DNA from: a virus
DNA length: 58,486 bases
Reading direction: 5' to 3' (one strand)
Virus record (IMG/VR): IMGVR_UViG_3300032246_000177
Coordinates: 1 to 58,486 of that record
This document shows, piece by piece, positions 31,733 through 39,703 of this stretch. How positions within the stretch are numbered: position 1 is the first letter of the stretch; every line of letters begins with the position of its first letter. The position numbers were made by a program, and so were the translations under genes. The notes beneath the pieces were generated by a model. It did not search any database, was not told where the DNA came from, and saw only the letters and a program-made list of their open reading frames with translations.

Positions 31733-31888
31733 TTATGCCTCTTTTGGTTGGTTTGATTGAATAAAAGCCTCGCAACACCGCTTTAGGATGTCGTTTGCCT
31801 CGTCCAAGGGAAGATATCCCTCGTCAAATTGCTCGTAGATGTCATTGACTGAGCAAAATAGATCGTCAATTGTGAATGGTTCGCTCAT
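31733..31888 (-). CDS. Small acidic protein, unknown
   Basis: 51 residues. GGAGGAAGT precedes the ATG at 31888, which also overlaps the previous stop (ATGA). MSEPFTIDDLFCSVNDIYEQ, then DEANDILKRCCEAF. Acidic and helical. Function unknown. Confidence 0.6.
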   Translation of the reverse strand: MSEPFTIDDLFCSVNDIYEQFDEGYLPLDEANDILKRCCEAFIQSNQPKEA

Positions 31889-32046
31889 ACTTCCTCCGAT
31901 TCTTCTACCCATGAACGGATGTCTTCTTGCAGTTGTTCAACTCTGTAAATTCCATTGGCGATATCTTGGAGCATATCTATAAACTCAAAGCGAGAAAAAT
32001 CGCTCCCTAACCATGCCTCTACCTGATTAAATGTAATTGGTTTCAT
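31885..32046 (-). CDS. Small protein, unknown
   Basis: 53 residues from the ATG at 32046 with the SD AAAGGAGGAAGT. MKPITFNQVEAWLGSDFSRF, then YRVEQLQEDIRSWVEES. Function unknown. Confidence 0.55.
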   Translation of the reverse strand: MKPITFNQVEAWLGSDFSRFEFIDMLQDIANGIYRVEQLQEDIRSWVEESEEV

Positions 32047-32070
32047 ACTTCCTCCTTTTGTTTGCAAATG

Positions 32071-32100
32071 ACCCCTTTCGGGGTTTCGGGTATTAAACCC
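32071..32100 (-). other. Two small hairpins between genes
   Basis: ACCCC/GGGGT with a four-base loop (32071-32084) and GGGT/ACCC (32088-32100). There is no T-run, so they may protect or pause the transcript rather than end it. Confidence 0.4.
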
Positions 32101-32104
32101 ATCC

Positions 32105-32287
32105 TCAGATTTGCTTTTTTAACAACTTGTCCCATATAGAATCTAACAAAGCCTCCTTTTCTATTTCGGTAAATGCGTTGGAAACATCCACTCCAAGATT
32201 CAAATAGATGTAGTCATAAGCCTTTGTGAGTGCATCTACTGCAATCTTTTCTACTGCCTCGTTGGTTGGTTCGTGCCAATTTTTCAT
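32105..32287 (-). CDS. Small protein, unknown
   Basis: 60 residues, MKNWHEPTNEAVEKIAVDAL, then YLNLGVDVSNAFTEIEKEAL. ATGA overlap with the upstream gene. Helical. Function unknown. Confidence 0.55.
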   Translation of the reverse strand: MKNWHEPTNEAVEKIAVDALTKAYDYIYLNLGVDVSNAFTEIEKEALLDSIWDKLLKKQI

Positions 32288-32508
32288 GCTATCTCCTTGA
32301 TTGGTTCTCTATCCCTTAAACACTCGCCCGAATTGATCTCCTGAACTCGTATATCAGCCCATTGCTCAAACCATTTCGGCTCAAGGTTGTAAGCCTTTGC
32401 GTGTGCCTTAAGTCCCTTGTGGAGCGTTCCTATAGCCTCGTTGTAAGTTGCTCCGATGGCTTGAAAATCAAAACTCCGACTATGTGCCTCTGCGTAGTAG
32501 ATCTTCAT
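32284..32508 (-). CDS. Small protein, unknown
   Basis: 74 residues, MKIYYAEAHSRSFDFQAIGA, then YNEAIGTLHKGLKAHAKAYN; a small alpha/beta pattern starting with a beta strand. GGAGG upstream and ATGA overlap. Function unknown. Confidence 0.55.
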   Translation of the reverse strand: MKIYYAEAHSRSFDFQAIGATYNEAIGTLHKGLKAHAKAYNLEPKWFEQWADIRVQEINSGECLRDREPIKEIA

Positions 32509-32705
32509 ACCTCCTCCTTATTGAATTGAATCTCTGCCGATACATAAGCCTTGATCATCTCAAGAATTTCTTCCCCATTCTGCCATTCCATGTCGAAGAA
32601 CTGAGAGGCAACATCGCCATTAGTTATCTTCAATTGGTTTTGAACCGATAAGCACATATCGGATAAGGCTTGCTCTGCGATTTGTTGAATTTGTTCTTTG
32701 TTCAT
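32505..32705 (-). CDS. Small protein, unknown
   Basis: 66 residues, MNKEQIQQIAEQALSDMCLS, then FFDMEWQNGEEILEMIKAYV. Two helices, acidic. Overlaps both neighbours by 4 bases. Function unknown. Confidence 0.55.
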   Translation of the reverse strand: MNKEQIQQIAEQALSDMCLSVQNQLKITNGDVASQFFDMEWQNGEEILEMIKAYVSAEIQFNKEEV

Positions 32706-32935
32706 ACTTCCTCCGTTGTTAAATCAATCTCAAATGAATCAATCATTTCGCCCCACATACATTCTTCTTCGTTTCCGTCATAAATACCCACAAGCATATC
32801 TATATCAAAACGGTGATCACATCCACCACCGCAAGTAATGACGATGTATTGACCTGTAGGCAATTTTTTAACCCAAGCGGTGCAATTACCCCCTGTGTGT
32901 TCAATGTAAAAACCCTGTTCTTTTAAGTCTTTCAT
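32702..32935 (-). CDS. Small acidic protein, unknown
   Basis: 77 residues. FYIEHTGGNCTAWVKKLPTG, then YIVITCGGGCDHRFDIDMLV and GNEEECMWGEMI. Beta-rich with four Cys, which could bind a metal. ATGA overlaps at both ends. Function unknown. Confidence 0.55.
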   Translation of the reverse strand: MKDLKEQGFYIEHTGGNCTAWVKKLPTGQYIVITCGGGCDHRFDIDMLVGIYDGNEEECMWGEMIDSFEIDLTTEEV

Positions 32936-33231
32936 GCTTGCTCCTTGGTTAGGTTGTTAGCCTTGATATAGGCTAGAACTTCGTTTAAATCGTCCGACTC
33001 CATTAAGTGATCAGAATCACCATACTCACCAACTACTAAAACAAACTGCTTTCCTCCGCACTCCCTTTCTTCGGGGTTTGATTCTTGAAACCAAATGCGG
33101 AGCATCTTCTCTCCTCCTAATGGATAGTCTAAGGATGGGCAAGAGTCGTTATGCCATGAGTTGTCCTCCCAACCTTTGCCCAAATCAGGAAGGTTATAGG
33201 CAAAATCGGGGAATTCGTTTTTATAAGTCAT
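32932..33231 (-). CDS. Small acidic protein, unknown
   Basis: 99 residues, MTYKNEFPDFAYNLPDLGKG, then WFQESNPEERECGGKQFVLV and NEVLAYIKANNLTKEQA. Acidic with one beta sheet segment. GGAGGAAGT precedes the ATG. Function unknown. Confidence 0.6.
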   Translation of the reverse strand: MTYKNEFPDFAYNLPDLGKGWEDNSWHNDSCPSLDYPLGGEKMLRIWFQESNPEERECGGKQFVLVVGEYGDSDHLMESDDLNEVLAYIKANNLTKEQA

Positions 33232-33240
33232 ACTTCCTCC

Positions 33241-33552
33241 TTAAATCCACTCGTGGCGAAATTGTTTATTGGGATTAACGGCTCTTAAAATGTTGTGGAC
33301 AATATGAAAACCCATATCCATTCCACATCCACGAACGACAAGCCCGTTGTGTTTGCCTTGCTTAAGTCCTAACGCTTTTCCAACCAACCAATCAAGGTGA
33401 ATGATTCTTCCAGCATCAATCATTTTTATGCTGATCTCTCTTTGCATACCCGATGAAGATACATGGCGGATAACTGTGTAAATGGTATCGCTTTGGATAT
33501 CACGCAAAATGTTATCCAACTCGACTCTTGCTTGCTCTTGTTCTTTTTTCAT
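33241..33552 (-). CDS. Conserved phage protein, unknown
   Basis: 103 residues. ELDNILRDIQSDTIYTVIRH, then SGMQREISIKMI and VRGCGMDMGFHIVHNILRA. I recognise this motif order from many phages but not its function. SD AGAGG upstream. It shares the minus cluster with small acidic proteins. Confidence 0.65.
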   Translation of the reverse strand: MKKEQEQARVELDNILRDIQSDTIYTVIRHVSSSGMQREISIKMIDAGRIIHLDWLVGKALGLKQGKHNGLVVRGCGMDMGFHIVHNILRAVNPNKQFRHEWI

Positions 33553-33561
33553 AAATTCCTC

Positions 33562-33648
33562 TTATATTTGAATGAATGCAAACACCAAAGCGGTGATAGT
33601 GCATAGGGATACAACTGCTACAAACTGAATAAAATCTTTATCTTCCAT
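33562..33648 (-). CDS. 28-residue single-helix membrane peptide
   Basis: SD AAGAGGAG lies upstream of the ATG at 33648. MEDKDFIQFVAVVSLCTITA, then LVFAFIQI: acidic N-terminus and one transmembrane helix to the end. Third such mini membrane peptide in the phage. Function unknown. Confidence 0.6.
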   Translation of the reverse strand: MEDKDFIQFVAVVSLCTITALVFAFIQI

Positions 33649-33700
33649 AACTTCTCCTCTTTTGCAATACATTAAAAAAAACTACATATTGAGATACTAC

Positions 33701-33744
33701 ACCCAAACCATAGTCGAGTGCAAATCCCGACTAAAGTTTGGGGT
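33701..33744 (-). other. Two-part hairpin in the leader between small genes
   Basis: CCCAAAC (33702-33708) pairs with GTTTGGG (33736-33742), and after a 3-nt internal loop AGTCG (33712-33716) pairs with CGACT (33728-33732). On the minus strand it precedes a nine-T run at ~33672-33680. It could be a terminator-like attenuator or regulatory leader. The stretch 33649-33764 holds no gene. Confidence 0.5.
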
Positions 33745-33764
33745 TATTACTCAAAGGCCCCAAG

Positions 33765-33929
33765 CTATTCGCCCGACTCCTTTTGCCCAAATAAAGCCTT
33801 GACGATGCAATCAGCCAAGACTAACTGGCTCTTAGTAGGTAACTCAGGGAAGTAGTCAACTACATAGGCATAAGCCATCTTTAAGCGGATCTCTGAGCGG
33901 TCTTCTATTACTGTTGTTTGTGTATCCAA
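33765..33929 (-). CDS. 54-residue protein, TTG start
   Basis: TTG start with GGAG 10 nt upstream; an ATG at codon 18 is the alternative. MDTQTTVIEDRSEIRLKMAY, then DYFPELPTKSQLVLADCIVK. Coherent helical pattern suggests a real gene, the first of the minus cluster. Function unknown. Confidence 0.55.
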   Translation of the reverse strand: MDTQTTVIEDRSEIRLKMAYAYVVDYFPELPTKSQLVLADCIVKALFGQKESGE

Positions 33930-34233
33930 GATGTTTAATCTCCATTAGGTTTAAAAAGTGCTACATACATAAGACGATCGACTGTCCAAAAACTTAGGGC
34001 AATTCATCCTCTTATCTATAAAGACGAGAGAGAAAGCAAAAAGTGAGGGTCAATTAAAAATATATTTTTTGGCGGTTTTCCAGGATTCCGGAGGTTTGCT
34101 GCCTCAAACGAAAAAGCCCGATAGCCTTATAGGAGAACGGCTTAGATACTTATGCAGTAGGAGAGAACACAGAGCATAGGAGACTTACTTAGGTATGAGA
34201 GTCCACAGAAAAACAAAGCATCGCCTTTTAAGC
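33930..34233. other. Divergent control region, no gene seen
   Basis: About 300 bases between the small-gene cluster and the packaging operon. On the minus strand TTGGAC and TATGTA are 16 bp apart near 33966-33993, a weak promoter with a CGATCG palindrome between. AAGCC/GGCTT (34105-34134) can form a stem. AT-rich tract at ~34057-34070. No credible reading frame. Confidence 0.4.
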
Positions 34234-34251
34234 ACTGTATACATATACAGT
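34234..34251. promoter_or_regulatory. LexA/SOS box 2, before packaging operon
   Basis: CTGTATACATATACAG (34235-34250) is a near-perfect CTGT-N8-ACAG LexA operator; the dyad extends to ACTGTATA/TATACAGT. A likely promoter overlaps it: TATACA (34238-34243), 16 bp, TATCAT (34260-34265), with the terminase small subunit ATG at 34295. LexA bound here would block the promoter of the packaging and structural genes until DNA damage. Confidence 0.8.
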
Positions 34252-34294
34252 CTTTATGCTATCATTATCCCAATACCAAATAAATACCCAATCA

Positions 34295-35074
34295 ATGAAA
34301 CTTCACAGACTAACGAGAAAACAGATCAGAGAGCAATTGGATCAAGTACCGATCACGGAGATTCTCGGAGTACCGAAACGCAATCTAACCCACAAACAAC
34401 AGGAATTTTGTAAGCATATGGCTAAGGGAGAAACAGGTGCAGAGAGTTATCGTAAGGCTTATGGGAGCGAGGGAGCGAAGGCTAGACCGAAGGTCGCTGG
34501 TAATCGTGCATCTAAGTTGAAAGATCGTGAGGTAATACAGAGGGAGATCGAGGCGATTAGGGTAGCTCTGGAGTTCGAGAAATCACATACCACCCAACAA
34601 TTAAGAGCGTTGGTGGTATCTCAGCTTACAAAAGAGGCGTTAGATCCCGATAACAACGCAAACGCTAGGCTCATCGCTCTGCGTAGCTTGGGAACGGTGG
34701 CTGGTGTCGATGCCTTCCAACACATTAGCCAGTCAACAATCATTAAGGATTCAACAGAGAGCCGAGCCGAACTCATGGACAAACTAAAACAAGTCATGGC
34801 GGACAATATGCGGACGATTGATCATGAGCCTGACGATGCGGACGCTCTGCTCGCTCTGATTGCTGGTGGAAAGCCCGACCCCATCGAAAATTCCGAGTAT
34901 TCCGACCCCACCGCAGCCCCATCCCCGTTTGACCAAAATTCGGGTACCGGTAACTTACATAGTATTCCAGACAAACAATCACAAACAAAACAGGGGCTAC
35001 CCCTCGAAAACGAAAGCCATCTGGTAAATTTACCAGATACAGAAGACACCCCCCTAATGAAATCAAACACTTAG
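34295..35074 (+). CDS. terS: Terminase small subunit
   Basis: 259 residues from the ATG at 34295; the earlier ATG at 34256 lies in the promoter. RKQIREQLDQVPITEILGVP is followed by LTHKQQEFCKHMAKGETGAE, SYRKAYGSEGAKA and ASKLKDREVIQREIEAI, the HTH and helical hairpin of small terminases. The protein binds phage DNA at the packaging site and recruits the large subunit. The C-terminus is unstructured and acidic. It contains the palindrome at 35019-35038 in its last codons. Confidence 0.8.
   Translation: MKLHRLTRKQIREQLDQVPITEILGVPKRNLTHKQQEFCKHMAKGETGAESYRKAYGSEGAKARPKVAGNRASKLKDREVIQREIEAIRVALEFEKSHTTQQLRALVVSQLTKEALDPDNNANARLIALRSLGTVAGVDAFQHISQSTIIKDSTESRAELMDKLKQVMADNMRTIDHEPDDADALLALIAGGKPDPIENSEYSDPTAAPSPFDQNSGTGNLHSIPDKQSQTKQGLPLENESHLVNLPDTEDTPLMKSNT
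35019..35038. promoter_or_regulatory. Palindromic operator, copy 2
   Basis: ATCTGGTAAATTTACCAGAT is a perfect 20-bp palindrome, inside the 3' end of the terminase small subunit gene and ~150 bp before the LexA-like gene. It shares 18 bases with the site at 24171. A regulator made here could bind both. Confidence 0.7.
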
Positions 35075-35087
35075 GGGTGGGGGGTAT

Positions 35088-35192
35088 ATGAAAAAAAATT
35101 ACAAAGATATGACGCCCGCCGAACGAGCTGCCTTTAGAAAGCACTTGGTAGGAGTTAAAGCTCACCTTAAAAGGTTAGAAGAAAATGACTGA
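35088..35192 (+). CDS. 34-residue basic protein
   Basis: SD is part of GGGGTGGGGGG close to the ATG. MKKNYKDMTPAERAAFRKHL, then VGVKAHLKRLEEND. Basic helical peptide. CCCCTAA (35052-35058) and TTAGGGG (35071-35077) can pair and would hide the SD. Its stop overlaps the next start by 8 bases. Confidence 0.6.
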   Translation: MKKNYKDMTPAERAAFRKHLVGVKAHLKRLEEND

Positions 35193-35415
35193 GCGCCAGG
35201 CTATCGTTTACGAGATGATTGACGAATGGTGGAAGAAGTTCGGCTATGCGCCCTCTATAGATGATGTCATGAACCAAACCAACTTTAAGGGGCGGGGGCA
35301 TACGCACAGGATTATGAAGCAACTATGTGATTTAGGTCTCTGTAAAAGATTACCCAATCGGGCGAGAAGTATTAGACCTACCTATATGCGTGTCCATAAG
35401 TTAGAACGAGAATGA
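35185..35415 (+). CDS. LexA DNA-binding-domain protein without peptidase
   Basis: 76 residues. MTERQAIVYEMIDEWWKKFG, then YAPSIDDVMNQTNFKGRGHT, HRIMKQLCDLGLCKRLP and NRARSIRPTY follow the LexA N-terminal winged helix nearly residue for residue, including the RxxSIR turn after the wing. The Ser/Lys autoprotease domain is absent, so it cannot self-cleave in the SOS response. It may bind SOS boxes or the palindromes. Located between the terminase subunit genes; overlaps TerL by ATGA. Confidence 0.85.
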   Translation: MTERQAIVYEMIDEWWKKFGYAPSIDDVMNQTNFKGRGHTHRIMKQLCDLGLCKRLPNRARSIRPTYMRVHKLERE

Positions 35416-36899
35416 ATATAGAAGAGATTATCAAAGGTTTACCGCCAGAAGAACAAGATTCTTTGTTCTCTATGGCGAAAGACTATATGGACTCTTTAGG
35501 TCGGGAAAAGGCTCAAACGGACTTTATGGAGTTTGTCCGTCAGATGTGGCCCGGATTTGTAAACGGCCCTCACCATAAGATTATGGCTAAAAAGTTCCAA
35601 GAGATAGCCGAAGGCAAATGTAAAAGACTTATCATTAATATGCCTCCCCGCCATACCAAAAGTGAGTTTGCATCGTATATGCTTCCCGCATGGTTCTTAG
35701 GAAAGTATCCTAGTAAGAAGATTATTCAATGTTCTAATACCGCAGAATTAGCGGTCGGTTTTGGTAGGAAAGTGAGGAACCTAGTTGGTAGCGATGCATA
35801 CTCAAAGATATTCCCGAATGTCGCTCTTAAGTCTGATAGTAAGGCTGCTGGTCGTTGGGCTACTAATGCCGATGGCGATTACTTCGCTATTGGTGTTGGC
35901 GGTACTGTTACAGGTAAAGGAGCTGATCTGCTCATTATTGACGATCCGCACTCGGAGCAAGAGGCGGCGATAGCAGCCACTAACCCAGAAGTCTACGATA
36001 AGGTTTATGAATGGTACTCATCAGGTCCTCGTCAACGACTTCAACCAGGTGGTGCCATTATTGTCGTTATGACCCGCTGGAGTCTAAGAGACTTAACGGG
36101 CAAGATTTTAAAGTCTTCCATTGAGCGTGACGGGGATATGTGGGATGTGATTAACTTCCCCGCCATTTTGCCAAATGAAGAACCTTTGTGGCCGGCATTC
36201 TGGCCGTTAAAAGAACTTCTTGCCTTAAAAGAAGAACTTCCTGTTTCTAAATGGAATGCCCAGTATCAGCAAAGCCCTACGAGTGAAGAGGGCGCCCTTG
36301 TTAAAAGAGAGTGGTGGAAGCTTTGGGAGTCAGATCGTCCTCCGCAATGTCAATTCATTATCCAATCTTGGGATACCGCCTTTACCAAGAACGAACGGTC
36401 AGACTACTCAGCCTGTACGACTTGGGGTGTCTTTTACAAGGACGAAGATGAAATGCAACCCAATATCATCTTGCTTGATGCTTTTAAAGAAAGACTTGAG
36501 TTTCCAGAATTAAAGGAGCGGGCGATCAGAATGTATAAAGAATGGGAACCCGATGCGTTTATCGTAGAGGCTAAGGCGTCTGGTGCCCCGCTTATATTTG
36601 AATTGCGGCGCATGGGTATCCCTGTATCAGAGTTTACACCTACTCGTGGCAATGATAAGATAGCTCGATTAAATTCGGTAACAGATTTGTTTGCATCCGG
36701 CAAAGTGTGGGCGCCGGGAACAAGATGGGCTGATGAAGTGATGGAAGAGATGGCGGCATTCCCAAACTCGGATCACGATGACTTAGTGGATAGCTCCACA
36801 CAAGCATTGATTCGTTTTCGGAAAGGCGGTTTTATTTCTCTACCTTCAGATGACCAAGACGAACCACAATTTTACAGACGGAAGGCTGCGTACTACTAA
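35412..36899 (+). CDS. terL: Terminase large subunit
   Basis: 495 residues. Walker A MPPRHTKSE (78-85), Walker B LLIIDDPH (D177-D178), the coupling TRWSLRD, and the nuclease D321 in QSWDTAF plus HDDLVDSS near 467 define a phage packaging ATPase-nuclease. It pumps DNA into the prohead and cuts it. Start fixed by ATGA overlap. Headful or site-specific cutting cannot be told. Confidence 0.95.
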   Translation: MNIEEIIKGLPPEEQDSLFSMAKDYMDSLGREKAQTDFMEFVRQMWPGFVNGPHHKIMAKKFQEIAEGKCKRLIINMPPRHTKSEFASYMLPAWFLGKYPSKKIIQCSNTAELAVGFGRKVRNLVGSDAYSKIFPNVALKSDSKAAGRWATNADGDYFAIGVGGTVTGKGADLLIIDDPHSEQEAAIAATNPEVYDKVYEWYSSGPRQRLQPGGAIIVVMTRWSLRDLTGKILKSSIERDGDMWDVINFPAILPNEEPLWPAFWPLKELLALKEELPVSKWNAQYQQSPTSEEGALVKREWWKLWESDRPPQCQFIIQSWDTAFTKNERSDYSACTTWGVFYKDEDEMQPNIILLDAFKERLEFPELKERAIRMYKEWEPDAFIVEAKASGAPLIFELRRMGIPVSEFTPTRGNDKIARLNSVTDLFASGKVWAPGTRWADEVMEEMAAFPNSDHDDLVDSSTQALIRFRKGGFISLPSDDQDEPQFYRRKAAYY

Positions 36900-37054
36900 T
36901 GGTTGAATTACGCAAAGGCTTTAAAACTGAAGAAGAAGCAATAGCTTTTAAAAAAACTATTGTGGGAGATTACGAAATTGTTGGTCTATATGAGGGAATC
37001 TTCCCAGGACCAGCATTTGCATACTTTTTAAGAGAGATAGAACATGCCAATTGA
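36899..37054 (+). CDS. Small protein between terminase and portal
   Basis: 51 residues. MVELRKGFKTEEEAIAFKKT, then VGDYEIVGLYEGIFPGPAFA. Start shares a base with the TerL stop (TAATG) and the end overlaps the portal start by 11 bases. Function unknown. Confidence 0.65.
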   Translation: MVELRKGFKTEEEAIAFKKTIVGDYEIVGLYEGIFPGPAFAYFLREIEHAN

Positions 37055-39515
37055 TAAAGCACTATACCAAGCCCCAGTCGGAATCGACACACTGGCAGAA
37101 CAAGAACCTGAGATGGAGATCGAAGTAGTTGATCCAGAATCAGTAACGATTGGTATAGATGGACTCGAAATTGAAATCGAGCCAACTGAAGAGGGCGAAG
37201 ATGACTTTGATGCCAACTTAGCGGAATACATGAGCGAAGGCGATTTATCTTCTATTACTGGAGATTTAATCGGCGATTTTGATAATGACATCTCTTCCCG
37301 CAAAGACTGGATTCAAACCTATGTAGATGGATTAGAACTCTTGGGTCTGAAGATCGAAGAGCGAACTGAACCATGGGAAGGTGCTTGTGGAGTATTCCAT
37401 CCATTGCTATCAGAAGCAGTAGTCAAGTTCCAAGCTGAAACCATGATGTCTACTTTCCCAGCTTCTGGGCCAGTAAAGACACAGATCATTGGTAAAGAAA
37501 CACCAGAAAAGAAACAAGCATCCGAAAGAGTAACGGCTGATATGAACTATCAGTTGACAGATGTTATGCAAGAATATCGCCCAGAGCATGAAAGAATGTT
37601 ATGGAGTTTAGGTATTGCTGGTAACGCATTTAAGAAGGTTTACTTTGATCCTTCTTTAAATCGTCAAGTGTCTATGTTTGTTCCTGCCGAAGACATAGTC
37701 GTTCCTTACGGCGCTTCAAACCTAGAGTCAGCAGATCGTGTAACCCATGTAATGCGCAAGACTGAAAACGATTTACTCCGCCTTCAGCATTCGGGTTTCT
37801 ACCGAGATATAGACTTAGGTACTCCTGATAATGTCTTAGACGAAGTAGAAAAGAAAATTGCAGAGAAACTTGGCTTTAGAGCTACCTCTGATGATCGTTA
37901 TAAAGTTTTAGAAATGCACGTTAACCTAGACTTACCGGGTTACGAGCATACCGATGATGAAGGAGAGCCAACAGGTATTGCTCTTCCTTATGTTGTAACA
38001 ATTGAAAAAGGATCAAACACTGTATTAGCGATCCGCAGAAATTGGAACCCAGAAGATGAAACTCATAAAAAGCGTCAGCACTTTGTTCACTACGGATACA
38101 TTCCGGGCTTTGGTTTCTATTGTTTCGGTCTCATCCATCTTATCGGCGCTTTTGCTAAGTCTGGTACTTCTATACTACGCCAGCTTGTCGACGCTGGATC
38201 TCTCTCAAACTTGCCGGGTGGCTTTAAGACCCGTGGCTTGCGAGTTAAAGGCGACGACACACCGATAGCTCCAGGTGAATTCCGTGATGTAGACGTTCCA
38301 TCAGGCACGATGAAAGACAACATCATGCCATTGCCATACAAAGAACCTTCAATGGTTCTGGCTGGTTTGTTAGATAAGATCGTTGACGAAGGTCGTCGCT
38401 TTGCTTCTGCTGCCGATATGAAGGTTGCAGATATGTCAGGGAATACCCCAGTAGGGACAACCCTAGCAATCTTGGAAAGAACGCTCAAAGTAATGTCTGC
38501 GGTACAAGCCCGTATTCATTATTCAATGAAGCAAGAGTTCAAGCTACTCAAGAAGATTATTGCTGACTACACTCCAGAAGACTATAGCTACGAGCCGTCT
38601 GAAGGTCGCCGTTCTGCCAAGAAGTCTGACTATGATGATGTAGATGTCATTCCAGTAAGCGATCCTAATGCAGCAACAATGAGCCAGAAGATTATGCAGT
38701 ATCAAGCTGCCCTTCAGTTAGCTCAGTCAGCGCCACAACTTTATAACTTGCCACTACTGCACCGTCAGATGCTTGATGTTCTTGGATTAAAGGATGCTAA
38801 CAAGTTAGTACCAATGCCAGATGACCAGAAACCAAGAGATCCAATCTCTGAGAATATGGCTGCATTTAAGATGGAACCATTGAAGGCATTTATTTATCAA
38901 GATCATCAGGCGCATATTACTGTCCATATGGCAGCAATGCAAGATCCTAAGATTATGCAGACGATGGGTCAAAACCCTAATGCTCAAATGATCATGGGCG
39001 CAATGATGTCACATATCCAAGAACACGTTGGATACGAATACCGTCGCCTGATGGAAGAGATGATTGGTGTTCCAATCCCTTATTCAGAAGAAGACGACTA
39101 CGAAGTACCAGAAGAAGTTGAATTACAGATTGCTCGCTTGGCAGCTCCTGCAGCTCAGAAGTTACTGCAACAAAGCCAATCACAAGTTGCACAGCAACAA
39201 GCACAACAGCAAGCGCAAGATCCGTTATTGCAGATCCAGCAAGCTGAATTGCAAATCAAGCAACAAGAAGCACAAACATCTCAACAAAAAGTTCAGATTG
39301 ATGCACAAGCTAAAGCAGAACAAATGCAAATTGAGCGGGAACGTATAGCTTCTCAAGAGCGTATTGCTGCTATGCAGAATCAAGCTAAAGTTGAAAAAGA
39401 TCGTACTCAACTCTCTATTCAAAGTGAGATTGAACATGCGAAGCTTGCGGTGGACATCGGCAAGCACAGTCAACAGATGTCCAAAGAGAAGGAGCAACCA
39501 ACGAAAGGTAGTTAA
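37044..39515 (+). CDS. Portal protein
   Basis: 823 residues. Acidic N-terminus, then WIQTYVDGLELLGLK and EPWEGACGVFHPLLSEAVVK, FKKVYFDPSLNR, FVPAEDIVVPYGASNLES: the core of podovirus-type portals. It forms the ring through which DNA enters and leaves. The last ~130 residues are a Gln-rich coiled coil that could extend into the capsid, as in the P22 barrel. Position after terminase supports this. Confidence 0.85.
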   Translation: MPIDKALYQAPVGIDTLAEQEPEMEIEVVDPESVTIGIDGLEIEIEPTEEGEDDFDANLAEYMSEGDLSSITGDLIGDFDNDISSRKDWIQTYVDGLELLGLKIEERTEPWEGACGVFHPLLSEAVVKFQAETMMSTFPASGPVKTQIIGKETPEKKQASERVTADMNYQLTDVMQEYRPEHERMLWSLGIAGNAFKKVYFDPSLNRQVSMFVPAEDIVVPYGASNLESADRVTHVMRKTENDLLRLQHSGFYRDIDLGTPDNVLDEVEKKIAEKLGFRATSDDRYKVLEMHVNLDLPGYEHTDDEGEPTGIALPYVVTIEKGSNTVLAIRRNWNPEDETHKKRQHFVHYGYIPGFGFYCFGLIHLIGAFAKSGTSILRQLVDAGSLSNLPGGFKTRGLRVKGDDTPIAPGEFRDVDVPSGTMKDNIMPLPYKEPSMVLAGLLDKIVDEGRRFASAADMKVADMSGNTPVGTTLAILERTLKVMSAVQARIHYSMKQEFKLLKKIIADYTPEDYSYEPSEGRRSAKKSDYDDVDVIPVSDPNAATMSQKIMQYQAALQLAQSAPQLYNLPLLHRQMLDVLGLKDANKLVPMPDDQKPRDPISENMAAFKMEPLKAFIYQDHQAHITVHMAAMQDPKIMQTMGQNPNAQMIMGAMMSHIQEHVGYEYRRLMEEMIGVPIPYSEEDDYEVPEEVELQIARLAAPAAQKLLQQSQSQVAQQQAQQQAQDPLLQIQQAELQIKQQEAQTSQQKVQIDAQAKAEQMQIERERIASQERIAAMQNQAKVEKDRTQLSIQSEIEHAKLAVDIGKHSQQMSKEKEQPTKGS

Positions 39516-39703
39516 TGGATCCTTTAGATGTAGTACTCAAAGAAGCTAGAGACCGAATTGAGATGCTCAGTGAGGCATTAAAAAGAGGTAGCTGCACGAG
39601 TTTTGAGGAATATAAGTACACATGCGGTCAGATTCGAGGTCTAGAGTCCGCATGCGCAATAACCCTAGACCTTCAGAAAAATATGGAGAACTCCGATGAG
39701 TGA
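39515..39703 (+). CDS. Small helical protein, unknown
   Basis: 62 residues, MDPLDVVLKEARDRIEMLSE, then YTCGQIRGLESACAITLDLQ. TAATG overlap with the portal stop. I recognise this small gene as common between portal and GroES-like genes in aquatic phages. Function unknown. Confidence 0.65.
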   Translation: MDPLDVVLKEARDRIEMLSEALKRGSCTSFEEYKYTCGQIRGLESACAITLDLQKNMENSDE

